Counted from the stretch's first letter, positions 1-8,945 are shown. The stretch is 64,000 nt of DNA from Rhizobium sp. P38BS-XIX (GCF_012641435.1 NZ_JABAIJ010000005.1:372001-436000); one strand, 5' to 3'. Translations and numbers: made by a program. Notes: generated by a model from the sequence alone, not told the origin.

Positions 1-647
1 ACCATGGCGGTGTTGACGCCGTTCGTCTGGTCGGCTGCGGCCTTGATCGTCGCTGCGGTGTCGCCGCCCGAGAGGACGACTTCCTGATCGGGCTTCATCT
101 TGAAGCTGTAGGTGGTCTCGAAAGCGGGCAGAGCGGCCGGAGAGTTGACGAATTCCGAAGACGCCGCGAGCTTGACGGAGCCGCCGCCGGCAACCCACTT
201 GCCGAAATCGGACATGGTCTTCAGCTTGGCCGGGCCGGCAACATCGCTGCGTACGGCGAGCGCCCAGGTGTTGTTGGCAGGCGAAGGCGTCAGCCAGACG
301 ATCTTGTTGGCGTCGTAATCCAGCTTCTTGGCCAGATCATAGCCCTGCTGCAGGTTCTTCCAGGCGGCATCGTCTGCCTTGTTAAAGAAGAAGCCGGCAT
401 TGCCGGTATACTCGGCATAGATGTCGATCTCGCCTGCGGTGATCGCCTTGCGCACGACCGGCGTGGTGCCGAGTGCGATACGATCCTGTGCCTTGATGCC
501 ATTGGCATTCAGCGCCGCCAGGATGATGTTGCCGAGCAGTGTGCCTTCGGTATCGATCTTGGAGGAGACGACGACGACGTCTGCGGCGCTGGCGCCGCTG
601 GCGAGGAAGGCCGTCAGCGTGGCGGCAAGTGCTAGCTTCTTAAGCAT
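1..647 (-). CDS. osmF: Glycine betaine/osmoprotectant ABC transporter substrate-binding protein, OsmF (YehZ) type, 3' end missing
   Basis: The reading frame is open from the ATG at 647 to the window edge, so the C-terminus lies outside. It begins with a signal peptide (MLKKLALAATLTAFLASG, then ASA-A) and continues with SKIDTEGTLLGNIIL, LGTTPVVRKAITAGEID, YAEYTGNAGFFF and LTPSPANNTWALAV, which closely follow E. coli OsmF as I recall it. It should bind quaternary ammonium osmolytes in the periplasm and deliver them to a permease/ATPase, presumably encoded beyond position 1. AAAGGGAAACATC precedes the start as ribosome binding site. The divergent neighbour is a LysR-type regulator, a candidate controller. 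Confidence 0.9.
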   Translation of the reverse strand, partial: MLKKLALAATLTAFLASGASAADVVVVSSKIDTEGTLLGNIILAALNANGIKAQDRIALGTTPVVRKAITAGEIDIYAEYTGNAGFFFNKADDAAWKNLQQGYDLAKKLDYDANKIVWLTPSPANNTWALAVRSDVAGPAKLKTMSDFGKWVAGGGSVKLAASSEFVNSPAALPAFETTYSFKMKPDQEVVLSGGDTAATIKAAADQTNGVNTAM

Positions 648-1068
648 GATGTTTCCCTTTGTACCCCGTTAAAAACTTGTTTTGCCAGCCCGTGCCGCCG
701 TCCAGGCGCCGTTCGGACACGCAATCTTCGAGCGGGCTTGCGGCCCACAGGCGAATTCGACGCTGCTTCAGGCCTCGGGCGTGCATCGAGGAAAAGTCGA
801 TGCAACCATAAGTCCCGTCGCAGTCGCGCGATTATGACGAGCGTACTCGACATTCGCGCGAAATTGGATTTCTTTTTTCGGGGGCAAGTGCGTTTGTTTT
901 TGTTCCCCTTACCCGTTTGCCGCTCTTCTGATCTCATTTCCTGGCCGGATCGGTTAGGCAGCGAAAGAAACGATAGCCGCCACCTGTATCCTTAGGGATA
1001 TCTTTTTTTCAGAACACGTCATATCGTCTTGGCATCGTTAACGCCGCCCACAAACTTGAAGGTGGGCG
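648..1068. other. Intergenic region between osmF and the LysR gene
   Basis: The 421 bases separate two divergent genes and must hold both promoters. I see no convincing consensus promoter or further gene. A short T-run occurs near 868-880 without a stable hairpin. Confidence 0.5.
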
Positions 1069-2316
1069 ATGGGTAGGAAAGGGCTGGGTGTGTATCTCGG
1101 CGCATTGTTCATAGCCGACATGGTATTTTCCGTCGGCTCCATCAGGGAGACCGCGCGCCGGCTCTCATTCTCAGCCTCCACCGTCTCCAGCGCGCTCCGC
1201 CGGCTGGAAACGGAATTGGCCCTAAAGCTCGTGGAGCGCGCCTCTGGTGAACTCGCCACCCTTTTGGCCAGTTCCAAGATCCAGAAGGGCGTGCAGCCCA
1301 TTCTCGCCTCTATCCGTCAGCTGTCCACTCTGGTGAAAGAGCCGCCGGCGCCGCAGGATTATGATCAATGGGCCGCGCGCCTCCCATTGAAGATCGCCAC
1401 TATCGAGCGTTTCCTCGAAGTTGCAGACCAGGGCAGCATCAATCGTGCTGCCCGCCGCTTGCGATTGGGCCAGCCTCAACTTTCGTTGCAGATCGCCAAT
1501 CTCGAAGATCTGTTCGGTTGCCGCCTGTTTGCGCGGCAGGCACAAGGCTCGGTGCTGACGGAGGCCGGGCAGGAAGTTCATGCAATCCTCTTTGCCATCG
1601 CGCAGGCCTGGGACGAGATGAAAGCGGCGGCGGACGAGCGCTTTCAGCGGACAGCCCGGGCCGTCCGCATCGGCTCGATCATCCCGACTGGCTCCGAAAG
1701 CTGGGTCGCGCGCTCGCTCGCAAGCCTGGTGTCGCGTTGGAATATCGGCGGCAACCGCAACATGCTGTCGCTGATGCTGATGACGGCCGACGATTTGCGT
1801 GAGGCGCTTCGCTCCGGCCGCATTGATGTCGCCATCGTCGATTCCGTCTTCGGTCTCGATGCCTTCGAGCATATGGAGCTTGTCGCGACCGACATGGTGG
1901 CCATCGCGCCGCCCGACAGCACGGAGGAAACCCTGTCGGCGCTGGTCGAAAACCATCCGCTTTGCGTGCCGAGCCCGCGCACCGGCATCGGCAATGCCGC
2001 AACCGCCTTCGGCTATGACAGCCGCGATCGCCGCCGGTTTCGCGGGCGCGACATCACCTCGGCGGACTCGCTGCCCGTCATTGTCGATCTCGTCGCCAAT
2101 CATGGCTATGTGTCGTTCCTGGGCCGCGTCAGCGCCCTTCCGATTGCCGACAAGGTCCGCATCGTCGATCCCGATGAGGTTCTGCCGCTGTCTTATTATA
2201 TCGCGCATAACGGCCGGAAAGCTTCGGTCGAGGCCTGCCGGCTAATCCAGCAGGCGGTGCGAGAACTGGTGGGCGATATGGCCATGCCGCGAAAGCGTGC
2301 GGCGGCACGCAACTGA
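1069..2316 (+). CDS. LysR-family transcriptional regulator with two N-terminal HTH segments
   Basis: This 415-residue protein is about 100 residues longer than a normal LysR regulator (about 300). The extra length is a second winged-helix segment. The first LysR-like HTH is at about residues 20-58 (SIRETARRLSFSASTVSSAL, RRLETELALKLVER). The second and better one is at about 111-160 (FLEVADQGSINRAARRLRLG, then LEDLFGCRLFARQ). A LysR substrate-binding domain follows from about 195. It is divergent from osmF and may regulate it. The start at 1069 is the first ATG, with the GGTGGGCG region upstream as a weak ribosome site, so a shorter N-terminus cannot be excluded. Confidence 0.85.
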   Translation: MGRKGLGVYLGALFIADMVFSVGSIRETARRLSFSASTVSSALRRLETELALKLVERASGELATLLASSKIQKGVQPILASIRQLSTLVKEPPAPQDYDQWAARLPLKIATIERFLEVADQGSINRAARRLRLGQPQLSLQIANLEDLFGCRLFARQAQGSVLTEAGQEVHAILFAIAQAWDEMKAAADERFQRTARAVRIGSIIPTGSESWVARSLASLVSRWNIGGNRNMLSLMLMTADDLREALRSGRIDVAIVDSVFGLDAFEHMELVATDMVAIAPPDSTEETLSALVENHPLCVPSPRTGIGNAATAFGYDSRDRRRFRGRDITSADSLPVIVDLVANHGYVSFLGRVSALPIADKVRIVDPDEVLPLSYYIAHNGRKASVEACRLIQQAVRELVGDMAMPRKRAAARN

Positions 2317-2410
2317 CGGAACCAACGGGTACGCCTTCGCGTTGTTTATATGGTCCGGACACGCGAGTGATCCGAGTCGCGTTGGCGTCCGGCATTCAAG
2401 GAGGCTGGAA

Positions 2411-2785
2411 ATGAAAATTCTGGCAACGGCGCTCATTGCTTTAGGCATGATCGTGCTGCCGGCGACTTATGCCGAAGCGCGTCCCCATCACCATGGACAC
2501 CATCATCGTGTGATCGTCCATCGGCACCATTACTACCATCATCATTATTATCGCCACTACTACTACCGCCCGTATTATGGCTATGAGCGGCCGTATTACG
2601 GCTACTATCAGCCCTATTATTCATTCGGCTTGATTGGTGGTTTCGGCGGATATCGCCACTACCATCACGGCTGGGGCGGCCGCGGATACTATCATGGCTG
2701 GCACGGTGGCGGCTGGCGAGGCGGCGGATGGCATGGAGGTCATGGCTGGCGCTATCGCAGCCAACCCCATTTTTCTCATAACTGA
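2411..2785 (+). CDS. Small histidine/tyrosine/glycine-rich secreted protein
   Basis: A 124-residue protein with a clear signal peptide (MKILATALIALGMIVLPATYAEA) followed by a low-complexity region of His, Tyr and Gly. The sequence includes HHHGHHH, a YYRPYYGYERPYYGYY run and GGGWRGGGWHGG. It ends in PHFSHN. AAGGAGGCTGGAA precedes the ATG. The signal peptide and C-terminus nearly match the protein at 2970, so the two are tandem duplicates. The His clusters suggest metal binding in the periplasm, but no function is known to me. Confidence 0.75.
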   Translation: MKILATALIALGMIVLPATYAEARPHHHGHHHRVIVHRHHYYHHHYYRHYYYRPYYGYERPYYGYYQPYYSFGLIGGFGGYRHYHHGWGGRGYYHGWHGGGWRGGGWHGGHGWRYRSQPHFSHN

Positions 2786-2969
2786 TCAAAGCCCTGCAAA
2801 CGGCGTGCTACCGCGCTCGCCACGGTAGCCGTCGTTTACCTCATCGAGATCCGCGATATGGCGGTCAGGTGGAACCAAAACGCCATATCTGCGTTTAAGC
2901 CACGCTAGGTTAGTCCGGACGCACGTATGCTAACCCCAGGATATCGTCCGGAACCCAAGGAGATTGTAC

Positions 2970-3185
2970 ATGAAAATTCTTGCAACGGCGCTTGTTGCGC
3001 TTGGTGTTGTCGCTCTTCCCGCGACCTATGCTGAAGCGCGCGATTATCATCATCGGTGGCATCACCATCGGCCTGTCATCGTTGAGCATCACCGCCACCA
3101 TGGCTGGGATCGTCATCACGGCTGGCACCACGACCATCGTTGGGATCGGCATCACCACAGCCGGCCGCATTTCTCGCATAGCTGA
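2970..3185 (+). CDS. Small histidine-rich secreted protein, paralogue of the preceding gene
   Basis: A 71-residue protein. The signal peptide MKILATALVALGVVALPATYAEA differs from its upstream neighbour at only a few positions. The mature part is short and rich in His and Trp (HHRWHHHRP, HHGWDRHHGWHHDHRWDRHHH) and ends PHFSHS. CAAGGAGATTGTAC precedes the ATG. The Tyr/Gly-rich middle of the paralogue is absent. A strong terminator follows 22 bases after the stop. It is probably periplasmic and may bind metal, which I infer from composition alone. Confidence 0.75.
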   Translation: MKILATALVALGVVALPATYAEARDYHHRWHHHRPVIVEHHRHHGWDRHHGWHHDHRWDRHHHSRPHFSHS

Positions 3186-3207
3186 AAATAATGACCGCAG
3201 ACAGAAA

Positions 3208-3233
3208 CGGCGCCTCAAGGCGCCGCTTTTTTG
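3208..3233 (+). terminator. Rho-independent terminator after the His-rich gene pair
   Basis: A 7-bp GC stem CGGCGCC/GGCGCCG with loop TCAA is followed by C and a run of seven T. Confidence 0.85.
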
Positions 3234-3315
3234 TCGTCAGATGTAGTTTCAAAGCGCGTCGCGATCTCCCGGAGTCGCTTCCCACGCTTTTGCGTTACCT
3301 GCTTCAGCCTCGGCA

Positions 3316-3615
3316 TCAAGCCGGGTTGAGCACATGCACGGCGCGGGCCGCCATCAAATGTTTTACCTTTTCGCCGTAGGCGGCCATGTGGGCTGCGGCA
3401 GCGTGTGCCTTCAATGCATCCATCGATGCCCATTTTTCCACGACGACGAACGTGTCGGGGCCGAATGCCGGGTCAGCGCCTTCGACATCGACCACGGCCG
3501 TGTATTCGATGCAGCCGTCTTCGGCATGAACGGCCGGCACATTGGCCTGAAATGCCTCGAGCACTTCGGCTCGCTTGCCGGGCAGGGCGGTGAGGATGGC
3601 GAGAACGTGGATCAT
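3316..3615 (-). CDS. Antibiotic biosynthesis monooxygenase (ABM) family protein
   Basis: A 99-residue protein starting MIHVLAILTALPGKRAEVLEAF, with CIEYTAVVDVE and FVVVEKWASMDALKAH. This is the ferredoxin-like dimeric ABM fold shared by putative quinol monooxygenases such as YgiN. The conserved His in DALKAH and the HM pair are present. I chose the ATG at 3615 because AGGGAC lies seven bases upstream; an in-frame ATG at 3621 would add two residues. The substrate is unknown. The gene is monocistronic and faces the TM2 gene divergently. Confidence 0.85.
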   Translation of the reverse strand: MIHVLAILTALPGKRAEVLEAFQANVPAVHAEDGCIEYTAVVDVEGADPAFGPDTFVVVEKWASMDALKAHAAAAHMAAYGEKVKHLMAARAVHVLNPA

Positions 3616-3824
3616 GATCATGTCCCTGAAATAATAGAGTGTGCGGGTGAAAATATCGGATGCCGCTAAACTGCGCGGCCGGCTGCAAGTGATATCACAG
3701 AACGCCGATATCCGAAGGCTTGACTTCAAATTCGTTCGGCGCATTCTTCTATCATGACGCGAAATTTTGCGCATCTATCCAGTCAGGCGCGAGGGGTTGC
3801 GCCGACATCCATATGAGAAGGAAT

Positions 3825-4196
3825 ATGGCGCTTTCCACGCAAGAGCAGATATTGATCGAACAGCAGGTGACGAACGAGGCAAAATCTGTGGGCGCCGCCT
3901 ACCTGCTTTGGCTTTTCCTTGGCAGCTTTGGCGCGCATCGCTTCTACCTGGGCAAGACGGGCACCGGTGTAGCGCAACTGCTTCTGCTTATTTTCGGATG
4001 GTTGACCCTGTTCATCGTCGTCGGCGGTGTCCTGCTGATCGCGCTCAGCATTTGGTGGATCGTCGATGCATTCATGATCCCCGGCATCGTTGCCGAACAG
4101 AAGTCGCAGCTGCGTCATAGATTGAGCGAGATTGCGACATGGGTGAACCAGCCTGTTGAGGAACCCAAGCGCACCGTTATTCCGGGTCACGTCTGA
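3825..4196 (+). CDS. TM2 domain-containing membrane protein
   Basis: A 123-residue protein with a typical TM2 domain: AYLLWLFLGSFGAHRFYLGK at about residues 25-44, then a hydrophobic segment ending WWIVDAFMIPGIV. TM2 domains are two-helix membrane modules with the conserved GxHRFYLG turn, and their role in bacteria is poorly defined. GAGAAGGAAT precedes the ATG at 3825; an ATG at 3813 in the same frame lacks a ribosome site. The short C-terminal tail is soluble. Confidence 0.85.
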   Translation: MALSTQEQILIEQQVTNEAKSVGAAYLLWLFLGSFGAHRFYLGKTGTGVAQLLLLIFGWLTLFIVVGGVLLIALSIWWIVDAFMIPGIVAEQKSQLRHRLSEIATWVNQPVEEPKRTVIPGHV

Positions 4197-4306
4197 GGAA
4201 TTGTTGCTGCGCTCGTCCGCAGCAAGGCTGTGCTCCAAACAAACGGGGCAGAACCGTTAAGGCCTGCCCCGATCGCAACCGGCACGCAAATGATGCCGCG
4301 GCAATG

Positions 4307-4558
4307 TCACTCGTCAAAAATGTAGACGTCGCCTTCTTTCAACGCTGCAACGAAGGCGTCGCGCGCTTCCTCCGCGTCCATCTTGCCCGCATGCGCCGCG
4401 AGCAGCGCTTTTTTGCCGGCATGATAGGCCTGCCCATCCTCAAGGGTCGGCCACTCGTTCAGCATGAATTCGGCCGCACGCTCGGCGTTCGAAATCACCA
4501 GCCGGTCTCCGGTCTTTCGCGTTTCGACGATAACGGGCTTGCTCCACCATTGTGCCAT
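4307..4558 (-). CDS. DUF982 domain-containing protein
   Basis: An 83-residue protein, MAQWWSKPVIVETRKTGD..., with the DUF982 pattern: an N-terminal strand, then NAERAAEFMLNEWP, then AEEARDAFVAALKEGDV. DUF982 is a small rhizobial family of unknown function, often in multiple copies. CCAGGAAGGAG lies upstream of the ATG. The neighbouring gene at 4630 is a divergent paralogue in the same orientation, 71 bases upstream. Confidence 0.8.
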   Translation of the reverse strand: MAQWWSKPVIVETRKTGDRLVISNAERAAEFMLNEWPTLEDGQAYHAGKKALLAAHAGKMDAEEARDAFVAALKEGDVYIFDE

Positions 4559-4629
4559 GGGCTTTCTCCTTCCTGGCGTCAACGTGTGGATTCCGCGAAT
4601 GTTCCGTGGTCGCTGCCACGGGGTGGATA

Positions 4630-4878
4630 TCAGGAGAGCAGAGGCACCCCTGCCTCGACCGCCGCCGCCACGAAGGCTGCCCGCGCCTCTTCGGGCGCCC
4701 GCATACCACACTGCACGTCGATGCAGACGAGCAGGGCCGAAAGAAAACAATCGCCCTCAGACAGCGGCCAGTTATCCAGAAGCGTCTTCCAGACGTCATC
4801 GGCTGTTCTGACGGATCTGACCTCGCCTGCATAGTCATCTATGACGCGCACGGGAGGGAAGGACGGTAAGGTATTCAT
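4630..4878 (-). CDS. DUF982 domain-containing protein, paralogue of the downstream gene
   Basis: An 82-residue protein, MNTLPSFPPVRVIDDYAGEV..., with TADDVWKTLLDNWPLSEGD and APEEARAAFVAAAVEAGV. These align with NAERAAEFMLNEWP and AEEARDAFVAALKEGDV of the gene at 4307. GGCGGAGGC precedes the ATG at 4878. The pair probably arose by tandem duplication and may be co-transcribed. Function unknown. Confidence 0.75.
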   Translation of the reverse strand: MNTLPSFPPVRVIDDYAGEVRSVRTADDVWKTLLDNWPLSEGDCFLSALLVCIDVQCGMRAPEEARAAFVAAAVEAGVPLLS

Positions 4879-5041
4879 GGTCGAAGCCTCCGCCAAAGCT
4901 AGACACCTTTTCGCCTTTTGACGGCGCGGATGCATTTAACTTTATTAATCCCGCACGGTTGTTGAAAGCGCGCGGATGGCGGTCATGCGATAGCAATGGC
5001 CTGCATGTAGCGCAATCTTCTAAAAGATGTCTTTGAGAAAA

Positions 5042-5117
5042 TGGTGCCGCTTACGTGACTCGAACACGTGACCCCATCATTACGAATGATGTGCTCTACC
5101 GACTGAGCTAAAGCGGC
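5042..5117 (-). tRNA. tRNA-Thr (anticodon CGU)
   Basis: A full cloverleaf on the minus strand: acceptor GCCGCTT/AAGCGGC, D arm GCTC/GAGC, anticodon stem CATCA/TGATG around loop TTCGTAA, T arm ACGTG-TTCGAGT-CACGT, discriminator A and an encoded CCA. The anticodon CGT reads ACG (Thr). Confidence 0.97.
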
Positions 5118-5253
5118 ATTCCAGGGGCGTTCGGTTCGGCCCCGCGATTTGCATGGCGCTGATACAGTCTATGAGACCAGATTTCAAGCGCTCAAATCGC
5201 CATTTGGTAAAAAAGCGAAGGGGCTGTGAAAAACAGGCGCGCTTTCACGGTGC

Positions 5254-6213
5254 TCAAAGCGAAAGGCGAGCCCGTGTCTGGCGGTATTCCGTCTCGAGCC
5301 GGTCGACAAGCCGGGCGACGGGTTCGATGGCTTTGACGGCGCCAATGCCCTGGCCGGAACCCCAGATATCCTTCCAGGCCTTGGGGCCTGTCGTCGCGGC
5401 CTCGAAGTCCATCTTCGACGGGTCTGCCTCGGGCAGCTTGTCGGGATCCAGTCCGGAGGCAACGATGGAGGATTTGAGGTAGTTGCCGTGAACGCCGGTG
5501 AAATAGTTGGAGTAAACGATATCGGCGGCAGTACCTTCGACGATCGCCTGCTTATAGGCATCCGCGGCGCGTGCTTCCTGCGTCGCGATGAAGGGAGAGC
5601 CGATATAGGCCATATCCGCGCCGGCCGCCTGGGCGGCCAGAACGGCGCCGCCCGTGGCGATGGCGCCGGCGAGCAGCAGAGGGCCGTCGAACCACTCGCG
5701 GATTTCCTGGATAAGGGCAAAGGGCGAAAGCCGACCGGCATGGCCGCCGGCACCGGCTGCGACCGCGATCAGGCCGTCCGCGCCCTTGCGGATTGCCGAA
5801 TTGGCGTGGCGATTGTTGATGATGTCGTGGAGCACGATCCCGCCGTAGGAATGGACGGCAGCATTCACTTCGGGCACCGCGCCAAGCGAAGAAATGACGA
5901 TCGGCACTTTGTATTTGACGCAGAGCATCAGATCATGCTCCAGGCGCTTGTTCGATGTGTGGACAATCTGGTTGACGGCGAATGGAGCGGCCGGTCGTTC
6001 GGGATTTGCGGCATTGTGCGCGGCCAGGTCTTCGGTGATCATGGCAAGCCATTCGTCCAGCTGACTTTCCGGCCGCGCATTGAGCGCGGGAAAGGAGCCG
6101 ACAACGCCGGCCTTGCATTGTGCCAGCGTCAAGGCAGGATGAGAGATGATGAAAAGCGGCGAGGCCACGACCGGGAGCCGCAGATGGTCTTTCAGGATCG
6201 AGGGGAGGGCCAT
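5254..6213 (-). CDS. NAD(P)H-dependent flavin oxidoreductase / nitronate monooxygenase
   Basis: A 319-residue TIM-barrel flavoprotein of the 2-nitropropane dioxygenase family. It shows LPVVASPLFIISHPAL, PIVISSLGAVPEV, the FMN-phosphate motif AAGAGGHAGR, LLLAGAIATGGAVLAAQAAGAD and AYIGSPFIAT. The family oxidises alkyl nitronates with FMN and oxygen. Start chosen at 6213 (AAGGG nine bases upstream); an ATG at 6222 would sit on the ribosome site. tRNA-Thr lies downstream. Confidence 0.9.
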   Translation of the reverse strand: MALPSILKDHLRLPVVASPLFIISHPALTLAQCKAGVVGSFPALNARPESQLDEWLAMITEDLAAHNAANPERPAAPFAVNQIVHTSNKRLEHDLMLCVKYKVPIVISSLGAVPEVNAAVHSYGGIVLHDIINNRHANSAIRKGADGLIAVAAGAGGHAGRLSPFALIQEIREWFDGPLLLAGAIATGGAVLAAQAAGADMAYIGSPFIATQEARAADAYKQAIVEGTAADIVYSNYFTGVHGNYLKSSIVASGLDPDKLPEADPSKMDFEAATTGPKAWKDIWGSGQGIGAVKAIEPVARLVDRLETEYRQTRARLSL

Positions 6214-6526
6214 CAATATCATCCCTTATTGACGTTTACGAAAACGTCAAAGAAATAACAGATGAGGAAAGCGGTGGGAAGGGCTGCCCTATCGAATAGC
6301 TTTTAGCTCGGTCCATCCCCGATGATCCCCCTGAAGCGGCCTGCTCACTATCGCAATTGCGTCGTCTTTCGCATTTATCCCCGCTGGAGTGCGCGCCGGT
6401 CCCGTCGAAGACTTGCGTATTGTCGGACGGGGCGTTACCGAATCCGGTTAATGAATGCTAAAAGACCGAGTTCGTCTTGCCGGCAGAGTATGCGAGTATG
6501 TTGCGAGTGAGAGTAAAGGATCTGAT

Positions 6527-7798
6527 GTGAGCGGATTAGAAACGGCTATCAGAAGCGCGTTGGACCGGTCCGAGCGCGCCAATCCGGAAATCCGGGCTCG
6601 CATCTATCAATCTGCACGCCAGGCATTGGAAGCCGGCCTCCGCAAGCAGGACATTACCGACGTCAACATCATTGCCGCCCAGCGTCAACGACTGGAGGCG
6701 ACCATCCGCGAGATCGAGGCGGAAGAACGAGCGCGTCCGCCCGAGGATGTGCCTGTATCGCCAACGCTTGACGATCTGGATGTCTCGCCCGCCGCGCCAA
6801 GGGCAGCGCCAAGCCCGCCACCAAGCCAGCCGGGACAGCGTTCCGAGCCTGTCATGGGTGTGCGCGGCGAAACGCGCGATACGCGCGATACGCTGCCGCC
6901 TTCCGGCCGTGCATCCGCTCCGGTCGAGCCGGTATCCGTCGAAGCCGAAGCTCCGCAATCCGATTTCGGCGACATGCGCGCCGCCCCGTCAGACCATTTC
7001 GGCGCCGACGGCGATGTGCGGCCGATGGCCGAGGCGCGGCCTTCCGCACGGTCGATGAATTTCAAGCCCGAGCGTGCCGCGGTGCGCCGCAAGCCGCGCA
7101 AATTCTTCTCGCGACTGCTTGTGTTCTGCATCCTGCTGGCGTTTCTCGGCGTCGGAGCCTGGTGGATCAAGACGTCGGGTGTGCTGATGCCGGCATCGCA
7201 GCGGGATACGAGCGTCCGCAATCCGCCCGCCCATGTCGACTCACAGGATTTCAGCGGCAACAACGGCGATGATGATAATGCCGACGATGACGACAACAGC
7301 GGCCCCGTCAATCCGGGCCTGGCAACCATCGATCCGCAGAACAGCTTCTCTTCGGAATGGATAGAGGTATTGAAGCCGACCGACGCCGCCAAGGTGAAGG
7401 CTGGCGCGCAGGCGAAAGCCGAAAATGTGTCGGAAAACGAAGGGCCGGCGGTGCGGTTGACGTCTCTCACCAGCGGCACCGATGGGAGCGGTTCCATCGA
7501 AGTGCCGGCAAGCGTGCTGCAGCAGATGGCCGGCAAGCCATCGACGATCGCGCTCACCTTGCAGTCGACCTCCGATGCGCCCATGCAGATCACCGTTGAA
7601 TGCGACTTCGGATCGTTGGGCCGTTGCGGACGCCATCGCTTCACGGCAAGCCGGCAGAAAACGGATGCATTGTTCCAGATCCGCTTCGACGGGTCGACGG
7701 CTCCCGCGGGTTCCGGCCGTTTGATCATCAATAGCGATGTCGATGGCAAGGCGCGTGGCATCAATATCTACGCCATCCGCGTGTTGCCCGGGCAATAA
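6527..7798 (+). CDS. Hypothetical single-pass membrane protein with acidic linker
   Basis: A 423-residue protein of unknown function. The soluble N-terminus (about residues 1-70) is helical (SGLETAIRSALDRSERANPEIRARIYQSAR). A Pro/Ala-rich disordered stretch follows. A positively charged patch, RRKPRKFFSRL, precedes one transmembrane helix (LLVFCILLAFLGVGAWWI) at about residues 193-212. After a highly acidic linker (GDDDNADDDDNSG) comes a probable periplasmic beta domain of about 150 residues. I chose the GTG at 6527 because AAAGGA lies six bases upstream; an ATG at 6455 has no ribosome site. Confidence 0.75.
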   Translation: MSGLETAIRSALDRSERANPEIRARIYQSARQALEAGLRKQDITDVNIIAAQRQRLEATIREIEAEERARPPEDVPVSPTLDDLDVSPAAPRAAPSPPPSQPGQRSEPVMGVRGETRDTRDTLPPSGRASAPVEPVSVEAEAPQSDFGDMRAAPSDHFGADGDVRPMAEARPSARSMNFKPERAAVRRKPRKFFSRLLVFCILLAFLGVGAWWIKTSGVLMPASQRDTSVRNPPAHVDSQDFSGNNGDDDNADDDDNSGPVNPGLATIDPQNSFSSEWIEVLKPTDAAKVKAGAQAKAENVSENEGPAVRLTSLTSGTDGSGSIEVPASVLQQMAGKPSTIALTLQSTSDAPMQITVECDFGSLGRCGRHRFTASRQKTDALFQIRFDGSTAPAGSGRLIINSDVDGKARGINIYAIRVLPGQ

Positions 7799-7806
7799 GC
7801 CCGGGC
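7786..7806 (+). terminator. GC-rich hairpin at the end of the membrane protein gene
   Basis: Stem GCCCGGGC/GCCCGGGC around AATAA, with the TAA stop in the loop. No T-run follows, so termination is only possible. ppk2 converges just downstream. Confidence 0.35.
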
Positions 7807-7815
7807 GCCGCTGCG

Positions 7816-8697
7816 CTATTTGAGAACGGCCGGGCCGACGCTGAGGATCTTGTCGTCGATTTCGCCGATGGCCTTCTTGTCCTTGCCGTCATAGTCGAGC
7901 GTCGGCAGGATGTGGCGCATCAGGTTCAGCCGTGCCCGCCGCTTGTCGTTGGCGCGGATCACGGTCCAGGGCGCATAGTCCGTATGCGTATCCTTGAGCA
8001 TGCGATCGCGTTTTTCGCTGTATTCCTTCCATTTCGGCAGCGCGGCAATATCCATGGACGAAAGTTTCCAGACGGCGCGCGGATCGTGGCGCCGGTCGTG
8101 GAAGCGCTTCAGCTGCATCTCCCGGCCGATGTCGAGATAGAATTTGAAAAACAGGATCCCGTCCTGGACGATCAGCTTCTCCATCTGCGGTGCCTGCTTC
8201 AGGAACTGCTCGTACTGTTTCGGCGTGCAGAAGCCCATGATCGGTTCTACGCCGGCGCGGTTGTACCAGGAGCGGTCGAACAGCACGAATTCGCCGGCCG
8301 TTGGAAACTGGGCGACATAGCGCTGGAAATACCATTGCCCCGCCTCACGGTCGGTCGGCTTGGTCAGCGCGACCACCCGCGCCAGGCGAGGGTTCATATG
8401 CGCTGATGTAGCGGCAATCGAGCCGCCCTTGCCCGCGGCATCCCGCCCTTCAAACAGGGCCATCACCCGCTTGCCCGTGGACTGAAGCCAGAACTGCACC
8501 TTGATGAGCTCGATCTGCAGTTTCTTCAGCTCGTCGAGATAATCGTCTTCCTTGAGCTTTTTCTTGTAGGGATATCCGCCTGACGTCAGCGCTTCCTCGT
8601 CGATCCACTCGGGTAGGTTGGGGTCGTCGACGTCGAATGCCTGCTTTGTTCCATGAATATCCAGCTCCACGATGCGGCTTTGCGCTTCTTCCCCCAT
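7816..8697 (-). CDS. ppk2: Polyphosphate kinase 2
   Basis: A 293-residue single-domain class I PPK2. It carries the Walker A-like FEGRDAAGKGG at residues 82-92, the lid and DRSWYNRAGVEP at 141-152, then KFYLDIGREMQLKRF and PWTVIRANDKRRARLN. PPK2 transfers phosphate between polyphosphate and nucleoside di/triphosphates. GAGGAGCCTGGCCT precedes the ATG at 8697. It sits next to phoR and the Pst operon, a natural context for phosphate storage, but I see no full Pho box before it. Confidence 0.93.
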   Translation of the reverse strand: MGEEAQSRIVELDIHGTKQAFDVDDPNLPEWIDEEALTSGGYPYKKKLKEDDYLDELKKLQIELIKVQFWLQSTGKRVMALFEGRDAAGKGGSIAATSAHMNPRLARVVALTKPTDREAGQWYFQRYVAQFPTAGEFVLFDRSWYNRAGVEPIMGFCTPKQYEQFLKQAPQMEKLIVQDGILFFKFYLDIGREMQLKRFHDRRHDPRAVWKLSSMDIAALPKWKEYSEKRDRMLKDTHTDYAPWTVIRANDKRRARLNLMRHILPTLDYDGKDKKAIGEIDDKILSVGPAVLK

Positions 8698-8945
8698 AGG
8701 CCAGGCTCCTCGGCTGTTGATGGTCTGTTAACCCTGCCGCTTGGATGCGACAAAAAAAGCTTTCCGAGCAAACTGGGGCTTTTATTCAATGGTTTCAACC
8801 CCTTTGCCAACTTCCCCTTTTGCCGGCTACATTTATTATCGTCAGTTGCCGCCTTCTGTGGATAGAGCCGAATACTTCTGTCATGAATCCCGGCTAATAC
8901 GCGGAATCCAGCATTCCATGACGGCAGGCGAAGGGACGGGCGCAA

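Noticed and set aside
1222..2208. Long open frame antisense to the LysR gene
   Set aside because: Mirror of a GC-rich coding frame, with no ribosome site and no recognisable domain. Many similar antisense frames across the window were rejected for the same reason.
8878..8884. CTGTCAT half-site upstream of phoR
   Set aside because: No second half-site at 11-bp spacing in either direction, so not called a Pho box.
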